The position numbers and the translations under genes were made by a program. The notes under the pieces are model-generated. The model saw only the letters and a program-made list of their open reading frames with translations. It was not told the origin of the DNA and made no database searches. From contig NZ_CM002917.1 in the NCBI RefSeq assembly GCF_000154705.2, positions 248,001 through 312,000 of the forward strand: a stretch of DNA of 64,000 nt, written 5' to 3'. The DNA is from Hoeflea phototrophica DFL-43 (GTDB lineage Bacteria > Pseudomonadota > Alphaproteobacteria > Rhizobiales > Rhizobiaceae). Positions 26,853 to 37,244 of the stretch are shown here, in pieces. The stretch's first letter is position 1; every line of letters begins with the position of its first letter.

Positions 26853-28302
26853 CTGGGTTATCCTCGCCACCACGCTTGCGAGTTTCGATCACGCCGCAAC
26901 AGCCCACAAGGTTCTCACAACGCGCGATTATCTCGCCCGACCGGAGCTGTTCCGCGGTGCCCGGCCCAACATCATCAACCTGTCGCGCTCCTACAGCTAC
27001 CAGAGCCGAGGCTATTACGCCTCGCTGCTGGCGGCGGCGCGGGGCCAGCGGGTGATCCCCTCTGTCGAGACCATTATCGATCTCTCCGCGCGCAAACTGT
27101 ATGAAAACGCCATCCCCGAGCTCGAGGATGCGCTCAACAAGGCCATTTCAGCCGGGCCGGATGAGGCCGCGCCCGCCCGGCTCCGTGTGTTCTTTGGAAC
27201 CAGCGCCGATCCGCGTTTCGAGCGTTTCTGCCGACTGCTGTTTGACTGGTTTCGCGCGCCGGCTCTGGAGGTGACGATCAAGCCGGGCTCCTGGTCATCG
27301 ATCCCGCGCATCGCGCTTTTGCCGCTTGGCAAGTTTGATGGCGCCGACAAGGAGGTTTTCTACGCGGCCATGGCGCGTTACACGGCGCGGCAATGGAAGG
27401 ATGCCAAGTCCCGCGCTCCGGCGCGCTTCAGCTTTGCCACCCTGGTCGATCCCTCCGAGGAAATGCCGCCATCAACCATTGACAGCCTCAAGCATTGGGC
27501 ACGCATTGCCGCCCGAATGGGTGTGTCGGTGGAACCTATCACCCGCAAGGATCTGCCGCGGTTGGCCAATTTCGATGCGCTCTTCATTCGCGAAACCACC
27601 TCGATCTCCAACCACACCTACCGCTTTGCCCGCCGCGCCCAGCAGGAAGGCATGCCGGTGATCGATGATCCGGTCTCGATGATCCGCTGCACCAACAAGG
27701 TCTATCTCGATGAGCTGATGGCTGCGAACGGCATTCCGGTTCCGCCCACCGTGATGCTGATCGGCCCGGAGGATTTTCAGCGCGCCGCTGATCAGCTTGG
27801 CTTTCCAATGGTCCTCAAGGTGCCCGATTCCTCCTTCTCGCGCGGCGTCTCCAAGGTCGGCTCAATGGAGGAGCTGAGAAAGCTTGCCGGCGCATGGCTC
27901 GCGGACTCCGAGGTGTTGATTGCCCAAGCTTACATGCCCACCAGCTTTGACTGGCGAATCGGGGTTCTGGGTGGCAAGCCGTTGTTCGCGGTCCAGTATC
28001 TCATGGCCAAGAAGCACTGGCAGATCGTCAAGCATGACACCGGCGGAAAGCCGCTTGAAGGCGGTTTCAAGCCCTTCACCCTGGCGCAGGTGCCACCGCT
28101 CGTGCTCGACACCGGCCTGCGTGCCGCCCGCTCGATTGGAGACGGGTTTTATGGCGTCGATCTCAAGGAAACCGATGACGGCGTCTTCGTCATTGAGGTC
28201 AACGACAACCCCAATCTCGAACATGGTGTCGAGGACGCGGCCGAAAAGGACGAGGTCTGGACCCGGCTGACCAACTGGTTCATCGAGCGAATTGAGGGCT
28301 GA
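26845..28302 (+). CDS. RimK-like ATP-grasp ligase with RLAN N-terminal domain
   Basis: A 485-residue predicted amide/peptide ligase. Residues 1-200 match the RLAN region that precedes certain RimK-type ATP-grasp domains (VILATTLASF, NLSRSYSYQSRGYYASLLAAARG). The ATP-grasp domain (about 245-485) has substrate loop residues IRETTSISNHTYRFA and ATP contacts in CTNKVYLDELM and PMVLKVPDSSFSRGV. YGVDLKETDDGVFVIEVNDNPN provides the Mg-binding Glu and Asn. It would activate a carboxylate as acyl-phosphate and join it to an amine. It overlaps the GNAT-C39 gene and ends 210 bases before glnD. No precursor peptide with a double-glycine leader is visible nearby. Confidence 0.9.
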   Translation: MSDWVILATTLASFDHAATAHKVLTTRDYLARPELFRGARPNIINLSRSYSYQSRGYYASLLAAARGQRVIPSVETIIDLSARKLYENAIPELEDALNKAISAGPDEAAPARLRVFFGTSADPRFERFCRLLFDWFRAPALEVTIKPGSWSSIPRIALLPLGKFDGADKEVFYAAMARYTARQWKDAKSRAPARFSFATLVDPSEEMPPSTIDSLKHWARIAARMGVSVEPITRKDLPRLANFDALFIRETTSISNHTYRFARRAQQEGMPVIDDPVSMIRCTNKVYLDELMAANGIPVPPTVMLIGPEDFQRAADQLGFPMVLKVPDSSFSRGVSKVGSMEELRKLAGAWLADSEVLIAQAYMPTSFDWRIGVLGGKPLFAVQYLMAKKHWQIVKHDTGGKPLEGGFKPFTLAQVPPLVLDTGLRAARSIGDGFYGVDLKETDDGVFVIEVNDNPNLEHGVEDAAEKDEVWTRLTNWFIERIEG

Positions 28303-28512
28303 AGGCCCGGGTGGGTCTGCCCCTGTTGCTGGCTTGAGAAAAAGGCTATAGCAGCCGCGGCCATTGCAAATCGGGCTCGGCCGAATCGCTGCTATGCCGG
28401 ACACATGGCCGTGACACGGGTTCTGCCCTCGCCGGCTTCATTGGTTCCGATAGAGCGCGATTTGCGAAATGGCCCGCCGTGCCTATCCATGCCCGTGACC
28501 AGGACTGTTTGA

Positions 28513-31374
28513 ATGCCAAATCCCGCCGAAAACAAACTCCGCCTCGAAGAAGTCGTTGACCCGGCGGTCTTGCGTGCAAGCCTCGATACCATTGCGGATA
28601 ATCACGGCGGCGCGACGCCTGCCGCCCGCCAAGCGGTTCTGGCGGAAGTCAAGCGGGTCAATGCCGCGGGCCGGGAGCGTGCCAGGGCGATGCTCTCTGA
28701 CGATGGCGGCGGGACGCTGTGTGCCCGGCGGATCTGTCATCTGCAGGATGTGATCACCGAGGCGCTGTATGACTATGCCAGCGTCCATGTCTACCGTGTC
28801 GAAAATCCTTCCAAATCCGAACGCATGACCGTGACCGCAGTCGGTGGCTATGGCCGCGGCACGCTGGCGCCCGGCTCCGACATCGACCTGCTGTTCGTGC
28901 TGCCCTACAAGAAGACGCCGTGGACCGAGCAGGTTGTGGAATGGATCCTCTATGTTTTGTGGGACATGGGGCTCAAGGTGGGGCACGCCACTCGCAATGT
29001 TGATGAATGCATCAGGCTCGCGCGATCGGACATGACCATCCGCACCGCGATTCTCGAGGCGCGTTTTCTCTGCGGCGAAAAGACCCTGTTCGACAATCTG
29101 GGTGCCCGCTTCGACAAGGAAGTGGTCGAGGGAACCGGACCGGAATTCATTGGCGCAAAGCTCGCCGAGCGCGATGAACGCCACCGCAAGGCCGGTGACA
29201 CCCGTTATCTTGTCGAACCCAACGTCAAGGAGGGCAAGGGCGGGCTGCGTGATCTCAACACGCTGTTCTGGATCGCAAAGTATTTCTACCATATCCGCGA
29301 CACCGCCGAGCTGGTTGGCCTCGGTGTGCTGTCACGCCGTGAGCTCGCGCTGTTCGAAAAGGCCGAGGATTTTCTCTGGGCGGTGCGTTGCCACATGCAT
29401 TTCCTCACCGGCAAGGCCGAGGAGCGGCTCTCCTTCGACATTCAGCGCGATATCGCCGAAGGTCTCGGCTATCATGACCATCCCGGCCTTTCCGCCGTTG
29501 AGCGTTTCATGAAGCACTATTTTCTGGTCGCCAAGGATGTTGGCGACCTGACCCGCATCTTCTGCGCCGGGCTTGAGGACCAGCAGGCCAAGACAGCACC
29601 CGGTCTGAGCGGTGTCATGAGCCGTTTTGCCAGCCGCCCGCGCAAGATCCCAGGCACGCTGGATTTCATCGAGGACAAGGGCCGGATCAATCTCGCCGAC
29701 GCCGATGTTTTGAAGCGCGACCCGGTCAACATCATCCGGCTGTTCCATCTCGCCGATATCCGTGAACTCGAGTTCCACCCCGATGCCCTCAAGCGCGTCA
29801 CCCGCTCACTCAGATTGATCAACACCGAACTGCGCAACGACGAAGAGGCCAACCGGCTGTTCCTGTCGATGCTGACTTCGAAACGGCATCCGGAGATCAT
29901 TCTGCGGCGCATGAACGAGGCCGGCGTGCTTGGCCGCTTCATACCCGAATTCGGCAAGATCGTCTCGATGATGCAGTTCAACATGTACCATCACTACACG
30001 GTCGATGAGCACCTGCTCAGGACCGTGTCGGTGCTTTCCGGCATCGACAAGGGCCTTGAAGAGCGCGAGCATCCGCTGGCGTCCAAACTGTTTCCCAGCA
30101 TCGAGGAGCGGGAAGCGCTTTATGTGGCAGTCTTCCTGCACGACATCGCCAAGGGCCGCCCCGAGGACCATTCAACGGCTGGCGCGAAGGTGGCGCGCAA
30201 GCTCTGCCCCCGCTTCGGGCTCTCACCCAATCAGACCGAGCTGGTGGCCTGGCTGGTGGAAGAACATCTCACCATGTCGATGGTTGCGCAGACCCGCGAT
30301 CTCAATGACCGCAAGACAATTACCGATTTCGGCGAGAAGGTCCGCACGCTCGAGCGTCTCAAGATGCTTCTGGTTCTGTCCGTCTGCGACATCCGCGCCG
30401 TTGGCCCCGGTGTCTGGAATGGCTGGAAGGGGCAATTGCTGCGCACGCTCTACTATGAGACCGAGCTGATGCTGTCCGGGGGCTTCTCCGAAGTTTCACG
30501 CAAGGAGCGCACTGCCCACGCCCGCCAGGCGCTCGGCGAAGCCCTCAGTGACTGGACCGAAAAGGACCGCAAGGCCTATCTCAAGCTGCACTACGAACCC
30601 TATCTGCTGGCCGTGCCGCTCGAGGAGCAGGTGCGCCATGCCGCCTTTGTCCGTGATGCCAACAAGGCCAAGAAGCAGCTCGCCACCATGGTGCGTACCC
30701 ATGCGTTCCATGCCATCACCGAAATCACGCTGTTGTCTCCGGACCACCCGCGGCTTCTCTCGATCGTCACCGGCGCATGCGCTGCAGCCGGCGCCAACAT
30801 CGCCGATGCTCAGGTCTTCACCACATCCGATGGCCGTGCCCTGGACACCATCCTGATCAACCGTGAACTGCCCGATGATGAAGACGAGCTGCGGCGCGCC
30901 AAGTCGATTGGCCGGATGATCGAGGACGTGCTGGCCGGCAAGGCCCATATTCCGGAGGTGATCGCCCGCAAGAACCGCGGAAAGCGCAAGACGAAGCCTT
31001 TCACGGTGAGACCGCAGGTGACGATCTCCAACGCATTGTCGAACAAGTTTACCGTGATCGAGCTCGAGTGTCTCGACCGTCCGGGCCTGTTGTCGGAGAT
31101 AACCTCGGTGCTGTCCGATTTGTCGCTCGACATCGCGTCGGCGCACATCACCACCTTTGGCGAGAAGGTGGTCGACACCTTCTACGTTCGGGATCTGGTC
31201 GGAATGAAGATCACCAACGAGAACCGCCAGACCAACATTGTCGCGCGGCTCAAGGCGGTTCTGGCCAAGGAAGATGACGAACTGCGTGACCAAATGCCCC
31301 CAGGCATGATCGCACCGCACGGTTCGACCCGCCGGACCCGCACAACGGCAGCCAAGGCGGAAACCGGCGCATGA
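28513..31374 (+). CDS. glnD: Bifunctional uridylyltransferase/uridylyl-removing enzyme GlnD
   Basis: The nitrogen sensor that adds UMP to PII proteins when glutamine is low and removes it when glutamine is high. The 953-residue protein has the nucleotidyltransferase motif [18 protein letters not shown] (111-128). The HD phosphohydrolase region follows ([10 protein letters not shown] near 492, [14 protein letters not shown] near 542), and two C-terminal ACT domains start near 730 and 843 ([19 protein letters not shown]). All are intact. The ATG at 28513 is preceded by CAGGAC. It overlaps murJ by four bases. The glnD-murJ pairing is common in rhizobia. Confidence 0.97.
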   Translation: MPNPAENKLRLEEVVDPAVLRASLDTIADNHGGATPAARQAVLAEVKRVNAAGRERARAMLSDDGGGTLCARRICHLQDVITEALYDYASVHVYRVENPSKSERMTVTAVGGYGRGTLAPGSDIDLLFVLPYKKTPWTEQVVEWILYVLWDMGLKVGHATRNVDECIRLARSDMTIRTAILEARFLCGEKTLFDNLGARFDKEVVEGTGPEFIGAKLAERDERHRKAGDTRYLVEPNVKEGKGGLRDLNTLFWIAKYFYHIRDTAELVGLGVLSRRELALFEKAEDFLWAVRCHMHFLTGKAEERLSFDIQRDIAEGLGYHDHPGLSAVERFMKHYFLVAKDVGDLTRIFCAGLEDQQAKTAPGLSGVMSRFASRPRKIPGTLDFIEDKGRINLADADVLKRDPVNIIRLFHLADIRELEFHPDALKRVTRSLRLINTELRNDEEANRLFLSMLTSKRHPEIILRRMNEAGVLGRFIPEFGKIVSMMQFNMYHHYTVDEHLLRTVSVLSGIDKGLEEREHPLASKLFPSIEEREALYVAVFLHDIAKGRPEDHSTAGAKVARKLCPRFGLSPNQTELVAWLVEEHLTMSMVAQTRDLNDRKTITDFGEKVRTLERLKMLLVLSVCDIRAVGPGVWNGWKGQLLRTLYYETELMLSGGFSEVSRKERTAHARQALGEALSDWTEKDRKAYLKLHYEPYLLAVPLEEQVRHAAFVRDANKAKKQLATMVRTHAFHAITEITLLSPDHPRLLSIVTGACAAAGANIADAQVFTTSDGRALDTILINRELPDDEDELRRAKSIGRMIEDVLAGKAHIPEVIARKNRGKRKTKPFTVRPQVTISNALSNKFTVIELECLDRPGLLSEITSVLSDLSLDIASAHITTFGEKVVDTFYVRDLVGMKITNENRQTNIVARLKAVLAKEDDELRDQMPPGMIAPHGSTRRTRTTAAKAETGA

Positions 31375-32936
31375 GCCTGATCGGCAAATTCGCAAGCGTT
31401 GGCTCTGCCACCATGGCAAGCCGGGTGCTCGGGTTTGTGCGCGAGGCGATGATCGCGGCCTTTCTGGGCGCGGGTCCGGTGGCCGATGCCTTCTACGCGG
31501 CATTCCGCTTCCCCAATTTGTTCCGCCGGCTGTTTGCCGAAGGCGCATTCAACGCTGCCTTTGTCCCCCTGTTTGCAAAGGAAATCGAAGGCGGCGGGCA
31601 ACAGGCTGCCAAACGCTTTGCCGAGCAGGTACTCTCGGTTCTGGTCTTGACCCTTTTTGCGTTGAGCGCTTTGGCGATGATTTTCATGCCGTTTCTGGTC
31701 GGCACGGTGATCGCCCCGAAATTCGCCGGGGATCCGGCCAAATTCGATCTCACCGTGCAGCTGGCGCGCATCATGTTTCCCTATCTCGCGGCCATGAGCC
31801 TGGTTGCGATGCTGGCGGGCATTCTCAATTCCTTGCGCCGCTATTTCCTTGCCGCGCTGGCCCCGGTTCTGCTCAACATCGTGCTCGTCTCGGGACTGAT
31901 TATGTCCGGATATCTCGATCTGGCCGCACCCCAGATCGGTGTTGTGCTGGGCTGGTCGGTCACGATTTCGGGCGTCCTCCAGCTTGGCCTGTTGGTCTGG
32001 GCTCTGATGCGTGAGGGCTTCACCCTGGGACTCGTGCGCCCGCGCCTGACCCCGGCGGTCAGACGGCTTCTGTGGCTGGCGCTGCCCGCGGCGGTGACCG
32101 GTGGTATCACCCAGATCAATCTTCTGGTCGGGCAGATCATCGCGTCGGGTCAGGCCGGTGCGATTGCGGTGATCAACTATGCCGACCGGCTCAACCAGTT
32201 GCCACTCGGCGTGATTGGCATCGCCATCGGGGTGGTGCTGCTGCCCGAATTGTCCCGTGCTCTTCGGGCCGGTGACGCCAAGGAAGCGCAGCATCTGCAA
32301 AACCGCAGCCTTGAATTCGGCCTCGCGATCACGGTACCCGCTGCCGTTGGCCTTGCGCTGCTGCCCGAACCGATCATTGCGCTGGTGTTCGAGCGTGGCG
32401 CGTTCACCCGCGAAACGACCCTTCTGACATCCACCGTGCTGGCGGCCTTCGCGCTCGGCCTTCCCGCCTTCGTGCTGACCAAGATTTTCACGCCGGCCTT
32501 CTATGCGCGTGAAGACATGCGCACGCCGCTCTGGGCGTCGGTCGTGTCGGTTGTCCTCAACATTGCCGGCAGTCTGATCCTGTTTCCGCGCCTGGGTGTG
32601 ACCGGCATTGCCATTGCCACCAGCTTCGCGGGTTGGGTCTCGGTGCTCTTTCTTGGCCAGAGGCTTGTCTCAGGCGGATTGTTCCGCCCCTCGGGTCAGA
32701 CGGTGAAACGGATCGGGCTGATCCTCGTTGCTGCGGCGTTGATGGGCAGCCTGCTCTGGTGGGTGGAAGCCAGTTTCCCGCAATTCCTGCTTGAGGGCAC
32801 GCTGCTGGTGCGCCTGGTGTCGGTATTCATCACCGTTATTGCGGCAGTTACTGTCTATTTCGGCTTTGCCTTCCTGACCGGCGGGCTTGACCGTGCCGAG
32901 TTCGCGAGGCTGTTCAAACGCCGCAAAAGCGTCTGA
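31371..32936 (+). CDS. murJ: Lipid II flippase MurJ
   Basis: Moves the peptidoglycan precursor lipid II across the inner membrane. The 521-residue protein has about 14 transmembrane helices and the MurJ/MviN features [54 protein letters not shown], and the later [29 protein letters not shown] in parts. The conserved arginines of the central cavity (FRFPNLFRR) are present. The start overlaps the glnD stop (ATGA). The final residues RLFKRRK are basic and cytoplasmic. Confidence 0.97.
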   Translation: MSLIGKFASVGSATMASRVLGFVREAMIAAFLGAGPVADAFYAAFRFPNLFRRLFAEGAFNAAFVPLFAKEIEGGGQQAAKRFAEQVLSVLVLTLFALSALAMIFMPFLVGTVIAPKFAGDPAKFDLTVQLARIMFPYLAAMSLVAMLAGILNSLRRYFLAALAPVLLNIVLVSGLIMSGYLDLAAPQIGVVLGWSVTISGVLQLGLLVWALMREGFTLGLVRPRLTPAVRRLLWLALPAAVTGGITQINLLVGQIIASGQAGAIAVINYADRLNQLPLGVIGIAIGVVLLPELSRALRAGDAKEAQHLQNRSLEFGLAITVPAAVGLALLPEPIIALVFERGAFTRETTLLTSTVLAAFALGLPAFVLTKIFTPAFYAREDMRTPLWASVVSVVLNIAGSLILFPRLGVTGIAIATSFAGWVSVLFLGQRLVSGGLFRPSGQTVKRIGLILVAAALMGSLLWWVEASFPQFLLEGTLLVRLVSVFITVIAAVTVYFGFAFLTGGLDRAEFARLFKRRKSV

Positions 32937-32961
32937 AACCGGTTTTCAAAGAGCGTAGATC

Positions 32962-32990
32962 TTGACGTGGGCGTGGCTCCCCCGCATAAC
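32962..32990 (+). promoter_or_regulatory. Promoter of trpS
   Basis: TTGACG (32962-32967), 17 bases, then CATAAC (32985-32990), placed about 55 bases before the trpS start. The agreement with the housekeeping consensus is good on both elements. Confidence 0.7.
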
Positions 32991-33046
32991 CCCGCCCGAT
33001 TTCAACGAGGCATTCGGGCCCTCCACCAGCCCGCCAGGAGCGCATC

Positions 33047-34111
33047 ATGACCGCCACATTCAAGCCCCAGGTTTTCTCCGGGGTCCAGCCGACCGGCAAT
33101 CTGCATCTGGGCAACTACCTGGGCGCAATCCGCAAATTCGTGGCGCTTCAGAACGAGCACGACTGCATCTTCTGCGTGGTCGATCTGCACTCGATCACCG
33201 CGCAGCTTGTGCATGAGGATCTCAAGGCCCAGACCCGCTCCATAGCAGCCGCGTTCATTGCCTCGGGCATCGATCCGGTCAAACATATCGTGTTCAACCA
33301 GTCCGCGGTCTCCGGCCATGCCGAGCTTGCCTGGATCTTCAACTGCGTCGCCCGCATCGGCTGGATGAACCGGATGACCCAGTTCAAGGACAAGGCGGGC
33401 AAGGATCGTGAGAATGCCTCGCTCGGGCTTCTGGCCTACCCCAGCCTGATGGCTGCCGACATTCTGCTCTACCGCGCCACCCACGTGCCGGTCGGAGACG
33501 ACCAGAAGCAGCATCTCGAACTGACCCGTGACATCGCGCAGAAATTCAACATCGATTTCTCCGACCGCATCAAGGCGGCCGGTCTCGGCGTGGACATGAT
33601 GGTCGGCGAAGAGAAAGTGACAGGCTTTTTCCCGATGACCGAGCCGTTGATTGACGGCCCGGCGCCGCGGGTGATGAGCCTGCGCGACGGATCACGCAAG
33701 ATGTCGAAATCCGAACCTTCGGACCTCTCGCGCATCAACATGACCGATGATGCCGATACCATCGTCAAGAAGATTCGCAAGGCAAAGACCGACCCGGCGC
33801 CGCTGCCCGAAACGCTTGATGAGCTCAAGGGCCGCCCTGAGGCCGACAATCTGGTCGCTATCTACGCCGCACTGAGCGACCGCACCCGCGAGGATGTGAT
33901 TGCTGAATATGGCGGTCAGCAATTCTCGGTCTTCAAGCCTGCGCTGGCCGAGCTTGCGGTCACCGTGCTGGCCCCGATCACCGGCGAAATGCAGCGCCTG
34001 ATGGATGACCCGAGCCATATCGATGCCATCCTCAAGGACGGCTCCGAGCGTGCCAATGTGATTGCCCACAACACCATGCGGGACGTTCGCGAGATCATTG
34101 GCTTCCTGTGA
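33047..34111 (+). CDS. trpS: Tryptophan--tRNA ligase
   Basis: Class I aminoacyl-tRNA synthetase for tryptophan. The 354-residue protein has the HIGH-type signature [17 protein letters not shown] at residues 9-25, the conserved [24 protein letters not shown], and the KMSKS loop [13 protein letters not shown] near residue 220. The length is typical of alphaproteobacteria. CAGGAG precedes the ATG at 33047. It is followed 54 bases later by a universal stress protein in the same direction. Confidence 0.97.
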   Translation: MTATFKPQVFSGVQPTGNLHLGNYLGAIRKFVALQNEHDCIFCVVDLHSITAQLVHEDLKAQTRSIAAAFIASGIDPVKHIVFNQSAVSGHAELAWIFNCVARIGWMNRMTQFKDKAGKDRENASLGLLAYPSLMAADILLYRATHVPVGDDQKQHLELTRDIAQKFNIDFSDRIKAAGLGVDMMVGEEKVTGFFPMTEPLIDGPAPRVMSLRDGSRKMSKSEPSDLSRINMTDDADTIVKKIRKAKTDPAPLPETLDELKGRPEADNLVAIYAALSDRTREDVIAEYGGQQFSVFKPALAELAVTVLAPITGEMQRLMDDPSHIDAILKDGSERANVIAHNTMRDVREIIGFL

Positions 34112-34165
34112 GCTTCGCGAAAATCCTCCTTGCCGCAACCCCGGCTGTGATGGCATGGTCCCGCT

Positions 34166-34657
34166 ATGGTATCACGTAGACGCTCCCGCGAGGCCGGTCA
34201 CCGGCGCAAGTTCCTGGCGGTCATTGACGATACGCCCGAATGCGAACGCGCCATGCGTTATGCAGGCATGCGCGCCCACAATTCCGGTGGCGGACTGGTT
34301 CTGGTCTATGTCATCGAGCCCGGTGATTTCCAGCATTGGCTCGGAGTTGAGGAGATCATGCGCGCCGAAGCGATGGAGGAGGCCGAGGCCACCCTTGCCA
34401 AGGCCAGCGAGAAGATGCGGCAGCTGATCGGCATCGATCCCGAGGTGGTCATTCGCCAGGGAAATACCACCGAAGAGATCCATGCCGCGATCGAGGAAGA
34501 TCAGGACATTGCCATTCTGGTGCTTGCCGCCGGGTCGGCCAAGGACGGCCCGGGGCCCCTGGTTGCCTCGATCGCCGGGCGCGGCGCGGCCTTCCCGATA
34601 CCTGTTACTGTCATCCCCGATGCGCTCTCTGACGACGAGATCGATGCATTGAGCTAG
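34166..34657 (+). CDS. Universal stress protein (UspA family)
   Basis: A 163-residue single-domain Usp protein. After a basic N-terminus (MVSRRRSREAGHRRK) comes FLAVIDDTPECERAMRYAGMRA, then LVLVYVIEP and VVIRQGNTTEEIHAAIEE. ILVLAAGSAKDGPGPLVASIAGRGAAFPIPVTVIP ends the domain, with a glycine-containing ATP-type loop in loose form. It lies between trpS and nifU and may be co-transcribed with trpS. No condition can be read from the sequence. Confidence 0.9.
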   Translation: MVSRRRSREAGHRRKFLAVIDDTPECERAMRYAGMRAHNSGGGLVLVYVIEPGDFQHWLGVEEIMRAEAMEEAEATLAKASEKMRQLIGIDPEVVIRQGNTTEEIHAAIEEDQDIAILVLAAGSAKDGPGPLVASIAGRGAAFPIPVTVIPDALSDDEIDALS

Positions 34658-34699
34658 AATAATCTGCTCGTTTGCAGAGATTTGAAGCAAGTTCTGCCC

Positions 34700-34728
34700 T
34701 TGATCGATCCGGCGCGTGCGCCTATCTT
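34700..34728 (+). promoter_or_regulatory. Promoter of the NifU-like gene
   Basis: TTGATC (34700-34705), a 17-base spacer, and TATCTT (34723-34728), about 50 bases upstream of the start codon. I see no Iron-Rhodo or RirA-type box around it. Confidence 0.6.
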
Positions 34729-34779
34729 GTTTTGAAGAATTCTAAACTGGCAGGGCCTAGGCCTTGCAGGAGACCTGAT

Positions 34780-35343
34780 ATGTTCATTCAGACCGAATCC
34801 ACGCCCAACCCGGCGACCCTGAAGTTCCTGCCCGGCAAGGTCGTGATGCAAAGCGGCACTGCCGATTTCCGCGACGCCGAGGAGGCTGGCGCGACATCGC
34901 AGCTGGCCGGCAAATTGTTCGGCATCCCCGGCGTCATCGGGGTGTTCTACGGCTATGATTTCATCACCATCACCAAGGACGATGCGGATTGGCAGCATCT
35001 CAAGCCGGCAATTCTGGGCACCATCATGGAGCATTTCATGTCCGGTGCGCCGGTCATGTCCGGTCCTGTCGGTGAGGTCCCCGAGGGTGAAGAGGAGTTC
35101 TTCGAATCTGGTGATGAGACCATTGTTGCCACGATCAAGGAGCTGCTTGAAAGCCGGGTGCGCCCCGCTGTTGCACAGGATGGCGGCGACATCACTTTCC
35201 GCGGCTTCCGCGATGGCAAGGTGTTTCTGCACATGAAGGGTGCCTGCGCCGGCTGCCCTTCCTCGACCGCGACCCTCAAGCACGGCATTCAGAACCTGCT
35301 TCGCCACTTCGTTCCCGAAGTCCGGGAAGTCGAAGCAGTCTGA
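34780..35343 (+). CDS. NifU-like Fe-S cluster scaffold protein
   Basis: A 187-residue Fe-S carrier of the NFU1 type. The N-terminal Nfu domain (about 1-88) begins MFIQTESTPNPATLKFLPG, and the C-terminal NifU domain (about 108-185) contains RPAVAQDGGDITFRGF and the cluster-binding CAGCPSS. It passes [4Fe-4S] clusters to targets such as lipoate synthase and respiratory enzymes. CAGGAG precedes the ATG, and the gene has its own promoter. tsaB follows after about 150 bases. Confidence 0.95.
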   Translation: MFIQTESTPNPATLKFLPGKVVMQSGTADFRDAEEAGATSQLAGKLFGIPGVIGVFYGYDFITITKDDADWQHLKPAILGTIMEHFMSGAPVMSGPVGEVPEGEEEFFESGDETIVATIKELLESRVRPAVAQDGGDITFRGFRDGKVFLHMKGACAGCPSSTATLKHGIQNLLRHFVPEVREVEAV

Positions 35344-35491
35344 GGTCTTCCCGGCGTCCTTTGGGATGCTGTCTTGGAGGGAGCGTGCCAATCAATCCGG
35401 TTTGGCTGCTTTGCCCGGGCGGGTTGCTGCGCTAAAACTCTGACGTCGCAATTTCACGCTGATGGCGTGCCGGATCGGGCGGACTGCTAAC

Positions 35492-36172
35492 GTGCTCACA
35501 CTCGCAATCGATTGTTCGGCCATTCATTGCGCTGTCGCTGTCCACGCAAGTGACGGCGACCGCATTCTTGGGGAGCAATGCCCTGCGATAGGGCGCGGCC
35601 ACGCCGAGCAACTGCCCGGGATCCTGCAATCCGTGCTTGATGCCGCGGGTGTCGAACTCTCTGCCATTGAGCGTATTGGTGTCACCGTTGGTCCTGGCTC
35701 CTTTGCCGGTATTCGTGTTGGTGTCGCCTTTGCCCGCGGTCTGGCGTTGACGCTCGGGATCCCTTGCGTTGGTGTTGGGTCGCTTGAAGCCATGGCCATT
35801 CCCGCAGCTTTGACATCTGCCCGACCGGTGATGGCGGTGCTTGACGCCCGCCGTGACCGGGTCTGGACCCTTGTTGCTGCCGCGGATTCAAGCATTCTCG
35901 AGCCCGGTTGCGAATTGACACCCGAAGCAGCGGCGCGCTTGGCTGCTGATGTCGGCTGCGACATCGTCGGCAGCGGTGGCCCTTTGCTGGCGGCCATCGA
36001 CCCAGGCCTCGCTGACCGGCACATCGGAAATCGGATTGCCCCGGACATCGCCGAGGTGGCGAGGCTCGCGGCCAGGCTCGATCCGGCAGACAATCCTCCC
36101 GAGCCGCGCTATCTGCGCGAGGCCGATGCCAAGCCGCAGACAGGCTTCGCGCTGCCCCATGCAACGGTCTAG
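35492..36172 (+). CDS. tsaB: tRNA threonylcarbamoyladenosine synthesis protein TsaB
   Basis: Partner of TsaD and TsaE in making t6A37 on ANN-decoding tRNAs. The protein (226 residues from GTG 35492) has the ASKHA-fold start VLTLAIDCSAIHCAVAV, the dimer segment GRGHAEQLPGIL, the core VTVGPGSFAGIRVGVAFARGLAL, and VMAVLDARRDRVWTL. An ATG at 35462 would add ten residues but has no ribosome binding site and no homology at that end. Six bases separate it from rimI, a common pairing. Confidence 0.93.
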   Translation: MLTLAIDCSAIHCAVAVHASDGDRILGEQCPAIGRGHAEQLPGILQSVLDAAGVELSAIERIGVTVGPGSFAGIRVGVAFARGLALTLGIPCVGVGSLEAMAIPAALTSARPVMAVLDARRDRVWTLVAAADSSILEPGCELTPEAAARLAADVGCDIVGSGGPLLAAIDPGLADRHIGNRIAPDIAEVARLAARLDPADNPPEPRYLREADAKPQTGFALPHATV

Positions 36173-36177
36173 TCGTC

Positions 36178-36666
36178 ATGTTCGGCCTGTTCTCGCGCTC
36201 GCCCGAATGCCTCATCCTCGAAGTCGAGATGAAGGATGCCGCAACGCTGTCGCACATTCACGGCGAGGCCTTCGCACGCGCCTGGGGTGACGGCGAATTT
36301 GAGAGCCTGACCTCACAAGCGTCCGTGTTCGGCTATCTGGCCTGTCCCGAAGGCCGCGCCCGCGACCGGGCTGGAGGTTTTGTGCTGTGCCGCGAGGCCG
36401 CAGGGGAGGCGGAAATCCTCTCCATCGGAATTCTGAACGCGCACCGGCGCGCGGGCCTTGGCTGGCGATTGATGCGCAGCGCCCTCCAGGAGGCCGTACG
36501 CCGGGGTGCCGAAGAGATGTTTCTCGAGGTTGATGAAACCAATCTCGCGGCGATCCAGCTCTACAACCGGCTGGGGTTCGTCAAGGTTGGGGAGCGCCGC
36601 GCCTATTACAAGCAGGACAATGCTGAAAGCACCACGGCGCTTGTCATGCGCCGCGATCTTCGCTAG
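36178..36666 (+). CDS. rimI: RimI-like ribosomal-protein-alanine N-acetyltransferase
   Basis: A 162-residue GNAT enzyme. It has GGFVLCREAAGEAEILSIGI in the beta-4 region, the acetyl-CoA loop AHRRAGLGWRLM (RxxGxG type, slightly altered), and FLEVDETNLAAIQLYNRLGFVKVGERRAYYK, a typical RimI ending. RimI acetylates the N-terminus of S18 in E. coli, and here the function follows from its position directly after tsaB. The ATG at 36178 lacks a strong ribosome binding site, fitting translational coupling to tsaB six bases upstream. Confidence 0.92.
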   Translation: MFGLFSRSPECLILEVEMKDAATLSHIHGEAFARAWGDGEFESLTSQASVFGYLACPEGRARDRAGGFVLCREAAGEAEILSIGILNAHRRAGLGWRLMRSALQEAVRRGAEEMFLEVDETNLAAIQLYNRLGFVKVGERRAYYKQDNAESTTALVMRRDLR

Positions 36667-36755
36667 TCCCGCTTGGAGTGTATCTCGGCCCGGCGGTGAC
36701 CATGCGATCGGGCAGAGGGTGACGACCCTCACCACCGGAACGGGCGGGGCAGACG

Positions 36756-37199
36756 ATGGATGAACTAAAACCGCTGGACGAACAAAAGCCCCTGGAAGAC
36801 CGCTGCGCCGAACGGGGCATGCGGATGACCGAACAGCGCCGCGTCATCGCGCGTGTGCTCGATGGGGCAGACGATCATCCCGATGTCGAGGAATTGCACC
36901 GCCGGGCGGTCGAAGTTGATCCGCGGATTTCCATGTCCACGGTTTACCGTACGGTCAAGCTGTTCGAGGATATCGGCATCATCGAACGCCATGATTTCCG
37001 CGATGGCCGCTCGCGCTACGAGACTGTGCCTGAAGAGCATCATGACCATCTCATCGATCTGCGGACCGGGCAGGTGATTGAATTTCACTCTCCAGAAATC
37101 GAGGCGCTGCAGGAACGGATCGCGCGTGAGCACGGGTTCCGCCTGGTCGACCACCGGCTCGAGCTTTATGGCGTTCCGCTCAAGGGTGACAAGCGTTGA
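36756..37199 (+). CDS. mur: Fur-family regulator, Mur/Fur type
   Basis: A 147-residue Fur-family repressor. The winged-helix region has RMTEQRRVIARVL and MSTVYRTVKLFEDIGIIERHDF. The metal site region is EEHHDHLIDLRTGQVIEFHS (HHDH at 95-98) with HRLELYG. The CxxC structural zinc pairs of E. coli Fur are absent (only Cys17), as in rhizobial Mur proteins that answer to manganese. In Rhizobiales this ortholog generally controls Mn import, while iron is handled by RirA and Irr. That job is inferred from family knowledge, not from a visible target. plsC follows. Confidence 0.9.
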   Translation: MDELKPLDEQKPLEDRCAERGMRMTEQRRVIARVLDGADDHPDVEELHRRAVEVDPRISMSTVYRTVKLFEDIGIIERHDFRDGRSRYETVPEEHHDHLIDLRTGQVIEFHSPEIEALQERIAREHGFRLVDHRLELYGVPLKGDKR

Positions 37200-37244
37200 G
37201 GGCCCTGCCTTGGCCATTGTAGACCTTCGGGGCGACGTCCCGGC

